Shown here: one piece after another, positions 5,415-6,468 of the stretch
How positions within the stretch are numbered: the stretch's first letter is position 1
Layout: each line of letters opens with the position of its first letter
Origin: Methylococcales bacterium
GTDB taxonomy: Bacteria; Pseudomonadota; Gammaproteobacteria; Methylococcales; Methylomonadaceae
Direction of reading: 5' to 3'
Assembly: GCA_023134955.1 (NCBI GenBank)
Contig: JAGLUC010000371.1
Coordinates: forward strand, 1 to 6,468
DNA length: 6,468 bases
Position numbers and translations under genes: made by a program
Notes under the pieces: generated by a model
What the model was told of the DNA's origin: nothing
Seen by the model: only the letters and a program-made list of their open reading frames with translations
Database searches by the model: none

Positions 5415-6468
5415 ATAAGGCATATCCCTTAGAAGCATTATTAAGGCCGCCTATTGAGTTATGGTCATCACTGTGTGCTTTTGGGATGGCTATTATTGCA
5501 GTGTTAGCCCCTTGGTCATTAATGATGACACCTACTGTAGGTTATGGAACAGCTGCATTGCTCATCATCTTTGGGGTATTCAGAAGTTTAGATGCAATGT
5601 ATATCCTGCGTTATCAACGTAATATACGGAAAATGCCAGAATATGAACTCACTGCTAAACAAATCCCCGTCAGTCAGTACAGATTATTTTTAGGTAAAGG
5701 TTTTTTGTGGCAACAACAACATACCCAGCGATTACGAGATACGCTGAGTCCTAAAGTTAGACAGTATATTGATCAATCCACCTTATATAAGCTAGCAAGA
5801 CAGATGGAAATACGCTGGGAGCACCAATCAAATATTCTTAAATCATTCACTTATTTATTACGGCAAAATGTCTGGTGGAACTCTGTTAGCCCAATGCCCC
5901 CAGTAGGTGGAAAACCGCAGATACATGCGGTGGAAATGAAAGAACAAAATGTAACCATGGATTTACGAGAACGAGTAGGGCATACCTTAGTTTTGGGAAC
6001 AACGCGTGTAGGTAAAACACGGCTTGCAGAAATATTGATTACCCAAGATATTGCTAGGGGCGATACGGTTATCGTATTTGATCCAAAAGGTGATGCGGAC
6101 TTAATGAAACGGATGGTGGCAGAAGCAAAAAGAGCAGGGCGCAGTGATGAACTGTATATTTTTCATCTAGGATTTCCAGAAATATCGTGTCGCTATAATG
6201 CTATTGGTAACTTCTCAAGAATTACAGAAATAGCAACACGATTAACAAATGCTTTACCCAGTGAAGGTAATTCAGCAGCCTTTAGAGAATTCGCTTGGCG
6301 ATTTACCAATATGATTTCAATAGCACTGGTCAAAATGGGTAAACGCCCAGATTATCGCCAAATTACTCGTTACATCACCAACATAGAGCCGTTATTAACA
6401 GAATATTACCGACAATGGTTAACCGATGTGGCACCTATCGGCTGGGAGAAACAAGTCCAAAAAATAGC
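5411..6468 (+). CDS. traD: Conjugative coupling protein TraD, SXT/TOL type, N-terminal part (runs off the window)
   Basis: TraD is the type IV coupling ATPase that brings the relaxosome to the secretion channel at the inner membrane. The window holds residues 1-352, uninterrupted, with the C-terminus outside. Two membrane helices are seen at about 18-36 and 43-57, separated by a short periplasmic loop, then the basic cytoplasmic stretch LRYQRNIRKMPEYE. Walker A is GTTRVGKT (196-203), preceded by VGHTLVL as in this subfamily. VIVFDPKGDADL (DPKGD at 224-228) is the conserved strand that follows. ALPSEGNSAAFREFAW is also typical of SXT/TOL TraD (TIGR03743). The start overlaps the preceding stop (ATGA), showing coupling. 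Nothing is odd in the visible part: no frameshift and the P-loop is intact. Confidence 0.94.
   Translation, partial: MNKAYPLEALLRPPIELWSSLCAFGMAIIAVLAPWSLMMTPTVGYGTAALLIIFGVFRSLDAMYILRYQRNIRKMPEYELTAKQIPVSQYRLFLGKGFLWQQQHTQRLRDTLSPKVRQYIDQSTLYKLARQMEIRWEHQSNILKSFTYLLRQNVWWNSVSPMPPVGGKPQIHAVEMKEQNVTMDLRERVGHTLVLGTTRVGKTRLAEILITQDIARGDTVIVFDPKGDADLMKRMVAEAKRAGRSDELYIFHLGFPEISCRYNAIGNFSRITEIATRLTNALPSEGNSAAFREFAWRFTNMISIALVKMGKRPDYRQITRYITNIEPLLTEYYRQWLTDVAPIGWEKQVQKI

Noticed and set aside
1..6468. CRISPR arrays, tRNA genes, att sites or defence genes
   Set aside because: No regularly spaced repeats, cloverleaf-forming sequence, integrase or recognisable defence domain was seen on either strand.

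Overview
This is an A+T-rich window, probably gammaproteobacterial. It carries the leading part of the coupling-protein module of an integrative conjugative element (ICE) of the PFGI-1/ICEHin1056/SXT-TOL type. Placement rests on the right half. There, four genes on the + strand run in the order known for these ICEs: a PFL_4693-family protein with a CxxC motif (3481-4239), a lytic transglycosylase (4276-4830), a PFL_4695-family protein (4926-5414) and the N-terminal 352 residues of the coupling ATPase TraD (5411 to the window end). The host genus cannot be named from the sequence alone.

Left region (1-1835). Positions 1-371 hold no convincing gene, only AT-rich hairpins and perhaps the last 16 codons of an upstream gene. 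A sigma-54 activator made only of an AAA+ domain and a Fis-type HTH lies on the - strand (372-1328). Divergent from it is an IHF-beta gene (1555-1835) that is complete in content (93 codons) but broken by a single missing T. The 226-base gap between them holds a perfect 18-bp palindrome and a second inverted repeat over the presumed ihfB promoter. IHF bends DNA so that sigma-54 activators can reach their promoters, so the pair may be one control module. I found no good -24/-12 site in the window.

Middle region (about 1957-3258). A 1.3-kb ISL3-family insertion sequence has 22/26-matching terminal inverted repeats and a candidate 8-bp target duplication. Its transposase (- strand) keeps a recognisable DDE triad but has a +1 frameshift near its N-terminus, so it is probably inactive. 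Immediately right of the IS is the 3' end of a gene resembling the C-terminal domain of PilP/GspC-like periplasmic proteins. Its 5' part is absent from the window.

Working together: in conjugation the transglycosylase would open the peptidoglycan, the PFL_4693 and PFL_4695 proteins are exported ICE components of unknown role, and TraD feeds DNA to the secretion channel. The IS cuts this operon off from whatever promoter lay upstream. Three separate single-base anomalies (ihfB, the transposase and the 5' end of the transglycosylase gene) mean that either the element is decaying or the sequence contains indel errors. Settling which is the most useful next step.
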